A DNA stretch of 64,000 nucleotides from Halobacteroidaceae bacterium (GTDB lineage Bacteria; Bacillota; Halanaerobiia; B1SED10-174). Below, piece by piece: positions 35,496 through 44,025 of the stretch. The stretch is taken from assembly GCA_003551665.1 (NCBI GenBank), contig PUNE01000062.1:1-64000 (forward strand), read 5' to 3'. The notes under the pieces were generated by a model. The model was given only the letters and a program-made list of their open reading frames with translations. It was not told where the DNA came from and searched no databases. Each line of letters opens with the position of its first letter. Within the stretch, counting starts at the first letter, position 1. The translations under genes were made by a program, and so were the position numbers.

Positions 35496-35930
35496 TTGCT
35501 GGGAAGAAAAGAAGAAATCAAGAAAAAAGATGAAGGATGGAAAAAAGAAGAGGTAAAAAGGGACAAGGTTGAAAGTGTAGTGGGCAAGGGCACAAAAATT
35601 GAGGGCAAGATGCACATACCTGGTTCACTGAGAATCGAAGGTAGAGTTGAGGGAGAAGTTAAGGCAGGAGGGGACGTTTTTATCGGCGAAGAAGGCCTGG
35701 TGGTAGCCAATATTCAGGCCCGGAACGTGATTATAGCCGGAGAAGTCCAGGGAAATGTGGACGCTGTAGAAAAACTGGAAATAGTTCCCACAGGAAAACT
35801 CTTTGGCGATATCAAAATAGCCAAGCTCATTATTGAGGATGGGGCAACTTTCAAGGGTAAAAGTGAGGCCCGTAAAGGTGCGGAAAAAACTCCAACCGAG
35901 AGCAAACCTGCAGAGGAAAAACCAAAATAA
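35496..35930 (+). CDS. Bactofilin
   Basis: A 144-aa polymer-forming protein: a charged N-terminal tail, a central bactofilin beta-helix (residues about 35-120, with VVGKGTKIEGKMHIPGSLRIEG and the repeated G-V-x-x-x-I pattern) and a Pro/Glu/Lys-rich tail. Bactofilins are membrane-associated filaments that guide cell-wall enzymes. The TTG at 35496 follows GAGGTGG; the frame upstream runs into the M23 gene. Pairing with the M23 gene suggests a joint shape-forming module. Confidence 0.93.
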   Translation: MLGRKEEIKKKDEGWKKEEVKRDKVESVVGKGTKIEGKMHIPGSLRIEGRVEGEVKAGGDVFIGEEGLVVANIQARNVIIAGEVQGNVDAVEKLEIVPTGKLFGDIKIAKLIIEDGATFKGKSEARKGAEKTPTESKPAEEKPK

Positions 35931-35936
35931 CCTTTA

Positions 35937-35968
35937 GCCCAGCCCTCAGCTGGGCTTGTTTTTTTCGA
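35937..35968 (+). terminator. Terminator after bactofilin gene
   Basis: AGCCCAGC-CCTCA-GCTGGGCT followed by TGTTTTTTTC. Confidence 0.9.
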
Positions 35969-35975
35969 GGGAGGA

Positions 35976-36860
35976 ATGGATTTGGCAATTTCCTTTATAA
36001 TTAACCCGGAAGCCTGTGGAGGAAAAGCCCTGCACCGCTGGAAAAGGTTTTCTCCTTTCCTGCATAAAGAAGACCTGTATTATAAAGAATATTATACTTC
36101 CCGCCCCCGGGAGGCAGAAGAAATTGCCCGCAGAGTTGGGCCGGTTAGTGATATTGTTTTTGCTGTTGGGGGAGACGGCACCCTTCTGGAGGTTGCTAAT
36201 GGGTTGTGGCAGGAAAATATTCCCCTGGGGCTAATTCCTTTTGGGACCGGAAATGACCTGGGAAAATGCCTGGGTATTCCCCGAACAAGCGAAGGCATTT
36301 TGAAGATGATTAAAAAGCCCAGGACTAAAAGGATTGATGCCGGAAAACTTAACGGGCGGATTTTCTGCAACGTTGTTGGTATTGGTTTTGATGGTGAGGT
36401 GGCCATCTCGGCGGATAATTTTTTGAAAAGCGTTGGGGGAACCCCTGCGTATCTCTGGGGAGTTTTACGGGCGCTTTTTACCTATAAAGCTCCCAATATG
36501 GAAATCGAAATTGATGGAGAAACCATAAAAAAGAAAACCTTGCTGGTAGCAGTGGGTAATGGAAGATACTACGGAGGGGGGCTAAAAATTCTCCCTCATG
36601 CAGAACAGGACGATGGTCTTCTTGACATCTGTGTTATTGACCCCGTCTGGGTAGGAAAACTATTAGTTCTACTTCCAAGGGTTTATGGAGGAGGACATCT
36701 TAAACAACGGGAAGTCAAAACCTATAGGGGGAAGAAAGTAAAAATTACTTCTGACATTCCCGTTATCGTTCAGGCCGATGGCGAAATTATGACCAAAACT
36801 CCTGTGGAACTTGAATTGATCCCCCGGGCCCTTAATTTCATTGTTGGTTCCAGGTCCTGA
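35976..36860 (+). CDS. Diacylglycerol/lipid kinase family protein (YegS/DgkB-like)
   Basis: A 294-aa soluble kinase of the diacylglycerol-kinase catalytic family: N-terminal INPEACGGKA (P-loop-like turn), VGGDGTLLEVANGLW (about 66-80, nucleotide-binding GGDGT), PFGTGNDLGKCLGIP (about 89-103), and a C-terminal beta domain. It would phosphorylate diacylglycerol or a related lipid using ATP. The ATG lies only 8 bp after a strong terminator, so it may rely on read-through. Confidence 0.92.
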   Translation: MDLAISFIINPEACGGKALHRWKRFSPFLHKEDLYYKEYYTSRPREAEEIARRVGPVSDIVFAVGGDGTLLEVANGLWQENIPLGLIPFGTGNDLGKCLGIPRTSEGILKMIKKPRTKRIDAGKLNGRIFCNVVGIGFDGEVAISADNFLKSVGGTPAYLWGVLRALFTYKAPNMEIEIDGETIKKKTLLVAVGNGRYYGGGLKILPHAEQDDGLLDICVIDPVWVGKLLVLLPRVYGGGHLKQREVKTYRGKKVKITSDIPVIVQADGEIMTKTPVELELIPRALNFIVGSRS

Positions 36861-36873
36861 GAAGCAGTATTTT

Positions 36874-36891
36874 TTATTTCCCGGGAAATAA
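36874..36891. promoter_or_regulatory. Second Noc-binding site, intergenic
   Basis: TTATTTCCCGGGAAATAA, an 18-bp perfect palindrome containing the same 14-bp Noc consensus as the site in mnmE. It is 16 bp after the lipid-kinase stop, in a 158-bp gap that otherwise shows no clear promoter. As a hairpin it has no loop, so a DNA-level role is favoured. Confidence 0.78.
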
Positions 36892-37018
36892 TTATTGATC
36901 CCAGTCAAGCATAACACCCGGAAAAGAAAAATATTGATTAGCTCTTTTTCCTTTTTTGGTTTGCAGGGGAAGGAGTTACCGAGACCGAATGGAATAAAAA
37001 AGAGAGGAGGGATCAACT

Positions 37019-37441
37019 TTGCTACCAACAGAATTATTATATTCAGAAGAAGGAGAATGGGTACGTCTTGAAAATGGTTTTGCCTACATTGGAATAGCCC
37101 TCCCCTTTGCGGAGCGACTGGGTCGCCTGCTGGAAGTTGAATTGCCACAAAAAGGGGAAGAAATCGAACAAACAATTGAAATGGGAACAATTGAAGGAGA
37201 ACGTTCTTTTAAAGAATTATTCGCCCCCCTGAGTGGCAGGGTGGAGGAGATAAACGGGGATGCAATAGAAAACTCTGAATTAATACTCCAGGATCCATAT
37301 GGTGATGGGTGGCTTTTAAAGATTTCTGTCCTGGACCGGGAGGAACTTGATACCCTCCTGAGTTCTGAAGATATGGAAATCATTTTGGAAAAAATCAAGG
37401 AACTGGAGGGAGGGGAGGAATTCGATGAATTCGATGAATGA
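37019..37441 (+). CDS. GcvH-like protein without the lipoyl lysine
   Basis: A 140-aa protein with the glycine-cleavage H-protein fold throughout: EEGEWVRLENGFAYIGI, LLEVELPQKGEEIE, APLSGRVEEING, NSELILQDPYGDGWLLKI. In GcvH the lipoylated lysine sits in an ESVKA-type motif; the equivalent run here is EGERS, with R62 in place of the lysine, so it cannot be lipoylated in the normal way (K65 is three residues off). No other glycine-cleavage genes are near. A very acidic tail (EGGEEFDEFDE) ends the protein. TTG start 8 nt behind GAGGAGG; overlaps the TPR gene by 17 bp. Confidence 0.85.
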   Translation: MLPTELLYSEEGEWVRLENGFAYIGIALPFAERLGRLLEVELPQKGEEIEQTIEMGTIEGERSFKELFAPLSGRVEEINGDAIENSELILQDPYGDGWLLKISVLDREELDTLLSSEDMEIILEKIKELEGGEEFDEFDE

Positions 37442-37955
37442 GGAACAGATAGAAGAAAAGTTTGAAGAAGCAAGCGCTGCAGTAGATGTCGCTCGTTTTG
37501 AAAAAGCGGAGGAACTGCTCCAGGAAATTCTTGAAGCGGATCCTGAACATGCCGGTGCTCTTAACAAGATGGGAGTTATATATGCCTATAAAAAGGAGAA
37601 AAGTAAAGCCCAGGAATATTTTGAGCAGTCACTTCAGGCTGACCGAAATAACGCCCCTGCTCTAACAAACCTGGCCAATATTCACCTGGAAAAGGAAAAC
37701 CTCCACCAGGCTGAATCCATGTACAATGAAGCATTACGCTACGATCCTGATTATGGGCCTGCCCATAATAATCTTGCAGCCATATATAAAAGGAGAGGCG
37801 AATATGGGAAAATGGTAGCCTCCCTGAAAAAGGCCCGCAAGGCAGGAACGATTAGTGTTGACCATTCGGAAAAATCAATTTTTTTAAATCCGGGGTGCCT
37901 TCTTTTTTTGGGTCTTGTAATCCTTGGTTTAATTTTAATTTTCTGGTTACAATAG
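37425..37955 (+). CDS. TPR protein with C-terminal membrane anchor
   Basis: A 176-aa protein: about three tetratricopeptide repeats (residues 20-135, consensus W/L-G-Y-A-P positions evident in ALNKMGVIYAYKKEKSKAQEYFEQSLQAD and two more) and one hydrophobic segment at the end (about 155-175), so it is a tail-anchored scaffold facing the cytoplasm. The start may be 37425 or 37434; both overlap the end of the GcvH-like gene. Partners unknown; tight coupling suggests it works with the GcvH-like protein or MscS. Confidence 0.8.
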   Translation: MNSMNEEQIEEKFEEASAAVDVARFEKAEELLQEILEADPEHAGALNKMGVIYAYKKEKSKAQEYFEQSLQADRNNAPALTNLANIHLEKENLHQAESMYNEALRYDPDYGPAHNNLAAIYKRRGEYGKMVASLKKARKAGTISVDHSEKSIFLNPGCLLFLGLVILGLILIFWLQ

Positions 37956-37967
37956 GGGAGGGTTTTT

Positions 37968-38873
37968 ATGGAGGGATTAATGAGTTTTATTGATGATGTT
38001 TTCCCAGAATTCTTGAATTCAGAGCAATTACGAGCCGCGGCTTTAATCGTTGTTCAGATTGCAATAATCCTGGTGGTCGGGCGGGTTGCCCTTCGACTGG
38101 GCCGCATGTTTATTGACAGGGTTTTGCGGGTCAAAAAGGACAAAAAGCAGGTAATGGAAGAAGCCCAGATAATGACCCTGAACAAACTTTTAAAAAATGT
38201 TTTGCGGTATGTGGTATATTTTTTCCTGGCCACAATAGTTCTCTCCCTTCTGGGTATCCCCATTGCTTCTTTGATAGCCGGTGCCGGAGTTATTGGCCTG
38301 GCTATTGGTTTTGGAGCCCAGAACCTGGTCCGGGATATTATTTCCGGGTTCTTTTTCCTTTTTGAAGACCAGTTTACAGTTGGTGATTATATTAAAGTGG
38401 GGAGCGCTGAGGGATTTGTGGAAGAACTGGGCCTCAGGATTACCAAGATCCGTGGTTTCGCCGGTGAAATGTATATTATTCCCAACGGGCACATAGGGGA
38501 GGTTACCAACTTTGCCCGGGAAAACATGAGAGTCAGGCTGGAAATTGGGGTTGCCTATCACGAGAATCTTGACCGGGTAATTGAGGTAATGGAAAGAGTT
38601 TGCCAGGAGGTTACCGACGAACACGAGGGAGTCGCAGAAGCTCCAAAGGTTTTGGGAGTTCAGCGCTTGGGAGATTCCAGCATAGATATATTGATTATTG
38701 GAAGGGCAAAACCCCTGCAGAACTGGTCTCTGGAAAGGCTGCTTCGACTCCGGATCAAGCAGGCTTTTGACCGTGAGGGAATTGAAATTCCGTTCCCCCA
38801 GCGGGTGATTCATACTCCCAAACCAAAAGAAAAAAAGGAGGTTGCAGGTGGAAAGGAAGAAAATTCAGGTTAA
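37968..38873 (+). CDS. Small-conductance mechanosensitive channel (MscS)
   Basis: A 301-aa MscS channel: TM helices near residues 20-40, 75-95 and 96-125, the pore-lining AGAGVIGLAIGFGAQNLV helix, then FFFLFEDQFTVGDYIKV and the cytoplasmic cage. It releases solutes on osmotic down-shock. GGGGAGGG site before the ATG; its 3' end overlaps the next small gene. Confidence 0.94.
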   Translation: MEGLMSFIDDVFPEFLNSEQLRAAALIVVQIAIILVVGRVALRLGRMFIDRVLRVKKDKKQVMEEAQIMTLNKLLKNVLRYVVYFFLATIVLSLLGIPIASLIAGAGVIGLAIGFGAQNLVRDIISGFFFLFEDQFTVGDYIKVGSAEGFVEELGLRITKIRGFAGEMYIIPNGHIGEVTNFARENMRVRLEIGVAYHENLDRVIEVMERVCQEVTDEHEGVAEAPKVLGVQRLGDSSIDILIIGRAKPLQNWSLERLLRLRIKQAFDREGIEIPFPQRVIHTPKPKEKKEVAGGKEENSG

Positions 38874-39039
38874 TGACCACCTCCGTCTAAAAAAACCCCA
38901 CCCCTGCGGGAGTTTTGAGTGGAAGGTCCTAAGACTTGGCAGTGATTTAAAAATAGAGTGTACAGGGTGCGGGAGAGCGGTAACTGTCCCCCGCTCCAGG
39001 ATAGAAAAAAGGATCAAGGAAATTTTACCGAAGGGGTGA
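38848..39039 (+). CDS. DUF951 family small protein
   Basis: A 63-aa protein with the DUF951 pattern: RLKKPHPCG, WKVLRLGSDLKIECTGCGRAV and PRSRIEKRIKEIL. Two cysteine sites (PCG, CTGCG) suggest metal binding. GTG start 6 nt behind GGAGG, inside the end of mscS. It is often encoded just before ychF, as here; function unknown. Confidence 0.88.
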   Translation: MERKKIQVNDHLRLKKPHPCGSFEWKVLRLGSDLKIECTGCGRAVTVPRSRIEKRIKEILPKG

Positions 39040-39043
39040 TCCT

Positions 39044-40108
39044 GTGCAGATTGGAATTGTAGGCTTGCCCAATGCCGGCAAGTCAACTCTTTTTAATGCC
39101 CTCACACGGGGAAATGCTCTGGCTCAAAGCTACCCTTTTTCTACCGTTGATCCCAACCTGGGTAAGGTTGCTCTCCCTGACCCTTACCTGAGCGAACTGC
39201 AAAAGGTTTTCGGGGCAGGGAAAACAACTCCGGTTGGAGTTGAGTTTGTTGATATTGCCGGTCTGGTTGAAGGAGCCCACAGGGGAGAAGGGCTGGGCAA
39301 TCAATTTCTGGATCGGATTCGCAGAGTGGAAGCAATTGTTCATGTTATTCGAGCCTTTAAGGCGGAAGAGGTGGCCCGTGTTAATCCCGAGGGTAACCCC
39401 CTTACCGATTATCAGATTGTGGAAAAAGAACTTATCCAGGCGGACCTGCAAACTCTAGCAAGACGCAAGGAAAAAACTTCTCCAATGCTAAAAACAGGAC
39501 AGCAAAAATATAAAGATGAATGGGCTGCTTTGACAAAAACAGAAGAACACCTCCGGGAAGAGAAACCCCTCAGGGTTATGGACCGCTCTGATTTTGAAGA
39601 TCGACTGTTGAGAGAATTATACCTTTTAACGGAAAAACCTGTTCTCTGTATCCTTAATGGTTCTCCCGAAGGGGAAAATATAAATATAAAGGGGAAAATG
39701 GAAAAAAATGGGTTGAAAGTAATCCTGGTTGATGCTAAAATGGAGGAAGAATTGGGCCACTTAGAGCCTGACGAGGCCCAAGAGTTGAGGAGGGAAATGG
39801 AAATTGACCCCGCCCTGGACAGGATGGTCAGTGAAGCTTACAGTATGCTAGACCTGATAAAATATTATACGGGGAATGAGAATGAAGTCCGGGCCAGGAA
39901 TATTAGAACCGGCTCCACTCTCATGGAGGGAGCAGCTCGAGTTCACCAGGACATTGCTGCGGGCTTTATCAAAGGGGAAGTAATCTCTGCTCCCGACCTG
40001 CTGGAGGCTGGAAGCTGGAGCAGGGCAAAGGAAGAGGGTAAACTTCGAGCAGAAGGCCGGGATTATGTTATCAGGCCTGACGATGTAATCTACATTCACT
40101 TTCGCTGA
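39044..40108 (+). CDS. ychF: Redox-regulated ATPase YchF (Obg-related)
   Basis: A 354-aa P-loop protein with GLPNAGKSTLFNALT (residues 6-20), DIAGLVEGAHRGEGLGNQFL, and a C-terminal TGS domain (about 270-354). YchF/OLA1 proteins prefer ATP to GTP and bind ribosomes. GTG start. 4 bp after DUF951. Confidence 0.96.
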   Translation: MQIGIVGLPNAGKSTLFNALTRGNALAQSYPFSTVDPNLGKVALPDPYLSELQKVFGAGKTTPVGVEFVDIAGLVEGAHRGEGLGNQFLDRIRRVEAIVHVIRAFKAEEVARVNPEGNPLTDYQIVEKELIQADLQTLARRKEKTSPMLKTGQQKYKDEWAALTKTEEHLREEKPLRVMDRSDFEDRLLRELYLLTEKPVLCILNGSPEGENINIKGKMEKNGLKVILVDAKMEEELGHLEPDEAQELRREMEIDPALDRMVSEAYSMLDLIKYYTGNENEVRARNIRTGSTLMEGAARVHQDIAAGFIKGEVISAPDLLEAGSWSRAKEEGKLRAEGRDYVIRPDDVIYIHFR

Positions 40109-40114
40109 TAGAAC

Positions 40115-40143
40115 TTGCCAAGGGTTGCAACTGGTGGTATAAT
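40115..40143 (+). promoter_or_regulatory. Sigma-A promoter for rpsF-ssb-rpsR
   Basis: TTGCCA and TATAAT 17 bp apart with TGG before the -10. The leader of about 50 nt holds a short hairpin (CCAT/ATGG) near the ribosome site; S6-S18 autoregulation is possible but no clear motif was identified. Confidence 0.78.
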
Positions 40144-40201
40144 GATGCTTAGTCCATGCCCTGAAAAGGGCCATATGTCCACATGGAGGAGGTGAAGCAG
40201 G

Positions 40202-40528
40202 ATGCGCGATTATGAAACCATGTTCATTATTGATCCCGATCGTAGTGAAGAGGAAATTAATGGCCTGCTGGAGAGGATAAAAAAAATTATCGTTTCCAAC
40301 GGCGGTGAAATTCTGGCAGAAGAGCACATGGGCATCAAAAAGATGGCCTATGAAATTCAAAAAAAGCGGATGGGTTATTATGGACTCTTCCGGTTTAAAG
40401 GGGAGCCTTCGGTAAAAGATGAGCTGGAGAGAAATCTCCGCTTATTTGACGATGTGCTCCGTTTTCTAGTTGTCAGGTTGGAATCGGTTGAAGCCGAACA
40501 GGCGGAGGCCGAAGAAAATAACGAATAG
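40202..40528 (+). CDS. rpsF: Ribosomal protein bS6
   Basis: A 108-aa protein starting RDYETMFIIDPDRSEEE, typical of bS6, with GIKKMAYEIQKKRMGYY in the middle and an acidic tail. Binds 16S rRNA with bS18. GGAGGAGGTG site before the ATG. First gene of the conserved rpsF-ssb-rpsR operon. Confidence 0.98.
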   Translation: MRDYETMFIIDPDRSEEEINGLLERIKKIIVSNGGEILAEEHMGIKKMAYEIQKKRMGYYGLFRFKGEPSVKDELERNLRLFDDVLRFLVVRLESVEAEQAEAEENNE

Positions 40529-40540
40529 GGGGTACAGGAA

Positions 40541-40957
40541 TTGATTAACCGTGTTATTTTGTTAGGAAGATTGACTCAGGACCCCCAGATGCGCTATACA
40601 TCGAATGGCACACCCTTAACAAACCTAAGACTGGCTGTTGATCGCCCTTTTACCAATCAGCAGGGGGAGCGAGAAACCGACTTCATTGACGTTGTTGTCT
40701 GGCGAAAGCTTGCGGAACTCTGCGCCGATTACCTTGTCAAGGGACAGAAAGCCGCAGTTGAAGGTCGCCTTCAGGTTAGAAGCTACGAGGTTCAGAGTGG
40801 AGACAATCAGGGCCAGCGAAGGACCGTCTATGAGGTTGTTGCAGAGAATATTCAGTTTCTGGAAAAACCCAGGGGCAGTGGAGGGCAACAACCGGCGTCT
40901 TCCAGTGAAGGTTCTGAAGAGCAGTCTGATTTTAACCCCGACGATGTGCCCTTTTAG
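40541..40957 (+). CDS. ssb: Single-stranded DNA-binding protein
   Basis: A 138-aa OB-fold protein ([39 protein letters not shown]) with the acidic C-terminal tip ending DDVPF that docks partner proteins. TTG start. Between rpsF and rpsR as usual. Confidence 0.98.
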   Translation: MINRVILLGRLTQDPQMRYTSNGTPLTNLRLAVDRPFTNQQGERETDFIDVVVWRKLAELCADYLVKGQKAAVEGRLQVRSYEVQSGDNQGQRRTVYEVVAENIQFLEKPRGSGGQQPASSSEGSEEQSDFNPDDVPF

Positions 40958-40977
40958 GAAGGAGAAAGGAGGATACT

Positions 40978-41202
40978 ATGCCACGCGGAAAAAGAGGAAA
41001 ACGCAAAGCTTGTGTTTTCTGCGTTGATAAAATAGATTATATTGATTACAAGGAAGTTGGAAAATTACGGCGTTTCATTACCGAACGCGGTAAAATCCTG
41101 CCCCGGAGAATAACGGGGAACTGTGCCAAACACCAGCGGGAGCTGACCGGGGCTATTAAAAGGGCCCGGAACATTGCTTTATTACCCTATACATTAGAGT
41201 AA
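40978..41202 (+). CDS. rpsR: Ribosomal protein bS18
   Basis: A 74-aa basic protein with [21 protein letters not shown] and [24 protein letters not shown]. The two-Cys motif CVFC and later Cys suggest a zinc-binding (C+) form. GAAAGGAGG site. Ends the operon. Confidence 0.98.
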   Translation: MPRGKRGKRKACVFCVDKIDYIDYKEVGKLRRFITERGKILPRRITGNCAKHQRELTGAIKRARNIALLPYTLE

Positions 41203-41206
41203 TAAA

Positions 41207-41237
41207 AAGGGCTCTGGGAAGAGCCCTTTTCCTTTAT
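41207..41237 (+). terminator. Terminator after rpsR
   Basis: AAAGGGCTC-TGGGAA-GAGCCCTTTTCCTTT, nine pairs and a T-rich tail. Confidence 0.88.
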
Positions 41238-41293
41238 TGGAATTTATTTTTCTCGAGAAATGAAAACAGCAACCCTCCGAGAGGTGAGGACCA

Positions 41294-42226
41294 TTGCAGC
41301 CCGAACAGACCAAGAAAATCCAGGAAGCAGTTTTATTTACCGGGGCCATACTGGTAATAACGGTTTTGGGAATCTACATTCCGTTCCTGGCTTTTTTCTG
41401 GCCGGTTCCTGTGGCCCTTTCTGTTTTGCGCCAGGGAGGCAGAAGTACCATCGGGGGGATTGTTATTGCGGCACTGGCAGCGGGGCTGCTTTGGGATAAC
41501 CAGGTTTTCCTTGCCGTTATTCTGGTGTCAGGCCTGGTTGGATTAATCATGGGCGGCTCTATTGCCGAGGGATTCAGCGGAAAAAGGATTTTGTATTATT
41601 CCGTTGCAGCTGCTGTTTTGAGCCAGGCCATTTTTCTTGCAGTTAATCAGCTGGTCCTGGATGTTAACTACTGGGAGTTGATTGAACAGGTTATGCAGGA
41701 GGCCGCGGCTTTTTATGATGATCCCACACTCCAGGAAGCAATCCCGTCAGCCCTGCAGATTTTTCGGGCTATCTTTCCCACCCTTTTGTTTATTTCCGGC
41801 GCCTTAACAGGGGTTTTTAGTCTGAGTGCCCTCAGGTTCGTTGCTTCGAAATGGCAGATGGAATTGCCAGATATTCTGAACTTCAGGAGCTGGAGAGTGG
41901 ATCCTCGGTTGATAGTTGTCCTGCTGGTGACTCTGGGTCTTAGCCTTCTATTTCCCGGTGTAATATTATTAAATCTCTTTCTCGGAATAATTGTCCTGTT
42001 CTGCGGCGGAGGCTTAAGTGTTATAGCGTACTGGATAGGTAAAAGAGTAAATCAGGTCTCCAGAAGGGTCCTTCTGATTGCTGCTGTTTTTCTTTTAATC
42101 TTTCCTGTACTGGGGGCAATAGTTGTTGGTTTTATAGCCATGTTCATACTCCCCCTGGCAACAGTTTTAGGTTTACTTGATTCTTGGCGTGATTTAAGGA
42201 ATTTAAATCGAGCTGGAGGAGGTTGA
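41294..42226 (+). CDS. DUF2232 membrane protein (YybS-like)
   Basis: A 310-aa protein with about eight membrane segments, encoded between rpsR and rplI where Bacillota carry the DUF2232 protein YybS. Features: VLGIYIPFLAFFWPVPVALSVLRQG near the N-terminus and PDILNFRSWRVDPRLIVVLL in the middle. Function unknown; a substrate-specific transporter component is one idea for the family. TTG start behind GAGGTGAGG. The c-di-AMP phosphodiesterase gene gdpP that usually follows is absent. Confidence 0.82.
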   Translation: MQPEQTKKIQEAVLFTGAILVITVLGIYIPFLAFFWPVPVALSVLRQGGRSTIGGIVIAALAAGLLWDNQVFLAVILVSGLVGLIMGGSIAEGFSGKRILYYSVAAAVLSQAIFLAVNQLVLDVNYWELIEQVMQEAAAFYDDPTLQEAIPSALQIFRAIFPTLLFISGALTGVFSLSALRFVASKWQMELPDILNFRSWRVDPRLIVVLLVTLGLSLLFPGVILLNLFLGIIVLFCGGGLSVIAYWIGKRVNQVSRRVLLIAAVFLLIFPVLGAIVVGFIAMFILPLATVLGLLDSWRDLRNLNRAGGG

Positions 42227-42232
42227 TTTTTG

Positions 42233-42688
42233 GTGAAGATAATATTAAAAGAAAATGTTCCCAACCTGGGACAGGCTGGTGAAGTAGTTAAGGTTGCAGA
42301 TGGGTACGCTCGTAATTACCTTATTCCCCGGGGAATAGCTGAAGAGGCAACTCCGAAGAGTATGGCCCGGGCGGATGAGTACAGGCAAAAACAGGAAGAT
42401 ATGGAAGATTCAATTCGCAGGGAAGCCAGGGAAATTGCCGAGCAAATAAAGAAAACAAAAATGGAAATTGCCATGAAAAGCGGAGAAAAGGGCAAACTTT
42501 TCGGATCCGTTACAAGTGGCGATATCGCCGATTTTCTAAACAGCCAGGGCTATACCGTTGACAAAAAGAAGGTTGAGTTGGAGGAAAATATCAAAACCCT
42601 GGGAACCCATATAGTTCCAATTAAACTGCACCCGGAAGTAGTAGTTGAGCTGGAAGTAATTGTAGAAGAAGAAAAAGAAGAAGAATAG
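42233..42688 (+). CDS. rplI: Ribosomal protein bL9
   Basis: A 151-aa protein: KIILKENVPNLGQAGEVVKVADGYARNYL N-terminal domain, a long connecting helix and the C-terminal RNA-binding domain (GKLFGSVTSGDIADFL). The GTG at 42233 is preferred over the TTG one codon earlier; GGAGGAGG is well placed. Ends with a Glu-rich tail. Confidence 0.97.
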   Translation: MKIILKENVPNLGQAGEVVKVADGYARNYLIPRGIAEEATPKSMARADEYRQKQEDMEDSIRREAREIAEQIKKTKMEIAMKSGEKGKLFGSVTSGDIADFLNSQGYTVDKKKVELEENIKTLGTHIVPIKLHPEVVVELEVIVEEEKEEE

Positions 42689-42711
42689 ACGGCCTGGAAA
42701 ACCCAGGCGGT

Positions 42712-42762
42712 GAAAAGGCTGGTTCTATATCCCACACCTGGACGGGGGTGGCTGCCTTTTTC
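42712..42762 (+). terminator. Probable terminator after rplI
   Basis: Outer stem AAAAGGC/GCCTTTTT encloses an inner stem CCCAC-ACCTGGACGG-GGGTGG; the outer 3' arm itself supplies the T-run. Reads as a compound hairpin in the 113-bp gap before the next gene. Confidence 0.55.
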
Positions 42763-42801
42763 CAGTTGAAAATTGAACCCGGGAGATCATGAGGTGAAAA
42801 G

Positions 42802-44022
42802 ATGCTGCCTGTAATCAGTATTGGAATAAGCATAGTTGTAATACTAATTCTTTTGCGTTGGAAAATTTCTATTGGCCTGGCCATGTTAACCGGGGCAATT
42901 ATAAGTGCAATTGGCGGTGGGCTTTTAGGGCGTCCCATGCTCGAGGTTGCTCGGGTAACCCTATCTCATCCAACGACCTGGGAACTTGCACTAACTATTG
43001 CCTTTGTTTCGGCTCTAGGTAAAATCATGGACAAGACAGGTATTCTGGCTCTCCTGATCGATAGTCTGCAGAAACTGGTCCGGGATACCCGATATATAAT
43101 GGTGGCCATACCCTCTCTTGTAGGGATGCTGATGGTTCCCGGCGGGGCAATTATGTCTGCTCCACTGGTGGAGGAGGTGGGGACCCGCCAAAAAATGAGC
43201 CCTGTAAAAATGGCTATTGCCAACCTTATGTACCGCCACCTCTGGTATTTGATTTTCCCCCTTTTTCCCAGCATGATTCTGGCCTCTCAACTTGCGGATG
43301 TGAATCCTCTTTATATTGTTTTATTCAACCTGCCCCTGGCAGCTCTTGCCTTTATCGTTACCTTCCTGATCCTTTTCCGGAGCAGGGGGAAGCTTAAAAA
43401 TGACCGCTTTGAGGGGGTTAACGGGACCGCATTAAAATCTTTCTTAAAGGCCATAAGTCCGATGCTCATTGCTGTTGTTCTGGCCCTTGTTCTTGGTGTT
43501 TATTTTCCCCTGGCCATTTTTGCCGGGATAATGCTTGTATTTGTCTACCTGCGGCGGGATGAAGGCTACTCTCTCCCTGCCTATTTCCAATTTGTATTTA
43601 ATTCAGTAAACTGGCCCATTTTCCTTGCAATTTTCCCAATAATGTATTTCAAAGATGTACTGGAAGCAGGTGGGGGGGTAGAGCAAATTGCTATCTTTTT
43701 CCAGGAAGCCGGTGTCCCTTTTCCGCTTTTAATGATCGCAATCCCCTTTATTGGAGGTTTTTTCACGGGGTCAAATACTGCTAACATTGGAATTTCTTTT
43801 CCACTGTTTTTGCCAATGTTTCCCGAAGAAAACTACATGATTTACGTGGCATTTATCTATGTTAGCAGTATTGTTGGTTACCTTGTTTCCCCCCTACACC
43901 TCTGTTTGATTTTAACCAAGGAGCATTTCAGGTGTGAGATAGGGAATCTTTATCGATACTTCCTGGTTCCAAGTGGAGCAATTCTGGGGCTTGCATTTAT
44001 CCTGTTCTGGACCCTCAGATAA
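42802..44022 (+). CDS. DUF401 family integral membrane protein
   Basis: A 406-aa membrane protein with about 10-12 segments. The run MVPGGAIMSAPLVEEVG near residues 110-126 and RHLWYLIFPLFPSMILA near 144-160 match the DUF401 family, a distant relative of GntP/dicarboxylate-type carriers. Probable anion or solute transporter with unknown substrate; a conserved second half with FTGSNTANIGISFPLF echoes the first. ATG behind GAGGTGAAAAG. It stands alone between two terminators. Confidence 0.78.
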   Translation: MLPVISIGISIVVILILLRWKISIGLAMLTGAIISAIGGGLLGRPMLEVARVTLSHPTTWELALTIAFVSALGKIMDKTGILALLIDSLQKLVRDTRYIMVAIPSLVGMLMVPGGAIMSAPLVEEVGTRQKMSPVKMAIANLMYRHLWYLIFPLFPSMILASQLADVNPLYIVLFNLPLAALAFIVTFLILFRSRGKLKNDRFEGVNGTALKSFLKAISPMLIAVVLALVLGVYFPLAIFAGIMLVFVYLRRDEGYSLPAYFQFVFNSVNWPIFLAIFPIMYFKDVLEAGGGVEQIAIFFQEAGVPFPLLMIAIPFIGGFFTGSNTANIGISFPLFLPMFPEENYMIYVAFIYVSSIVGYLVSPLHLCLILTKEHFRCEIGNLYRYFLVPSGAILGLAFILFWTLR

Positions 44023-44025
44023 AGA

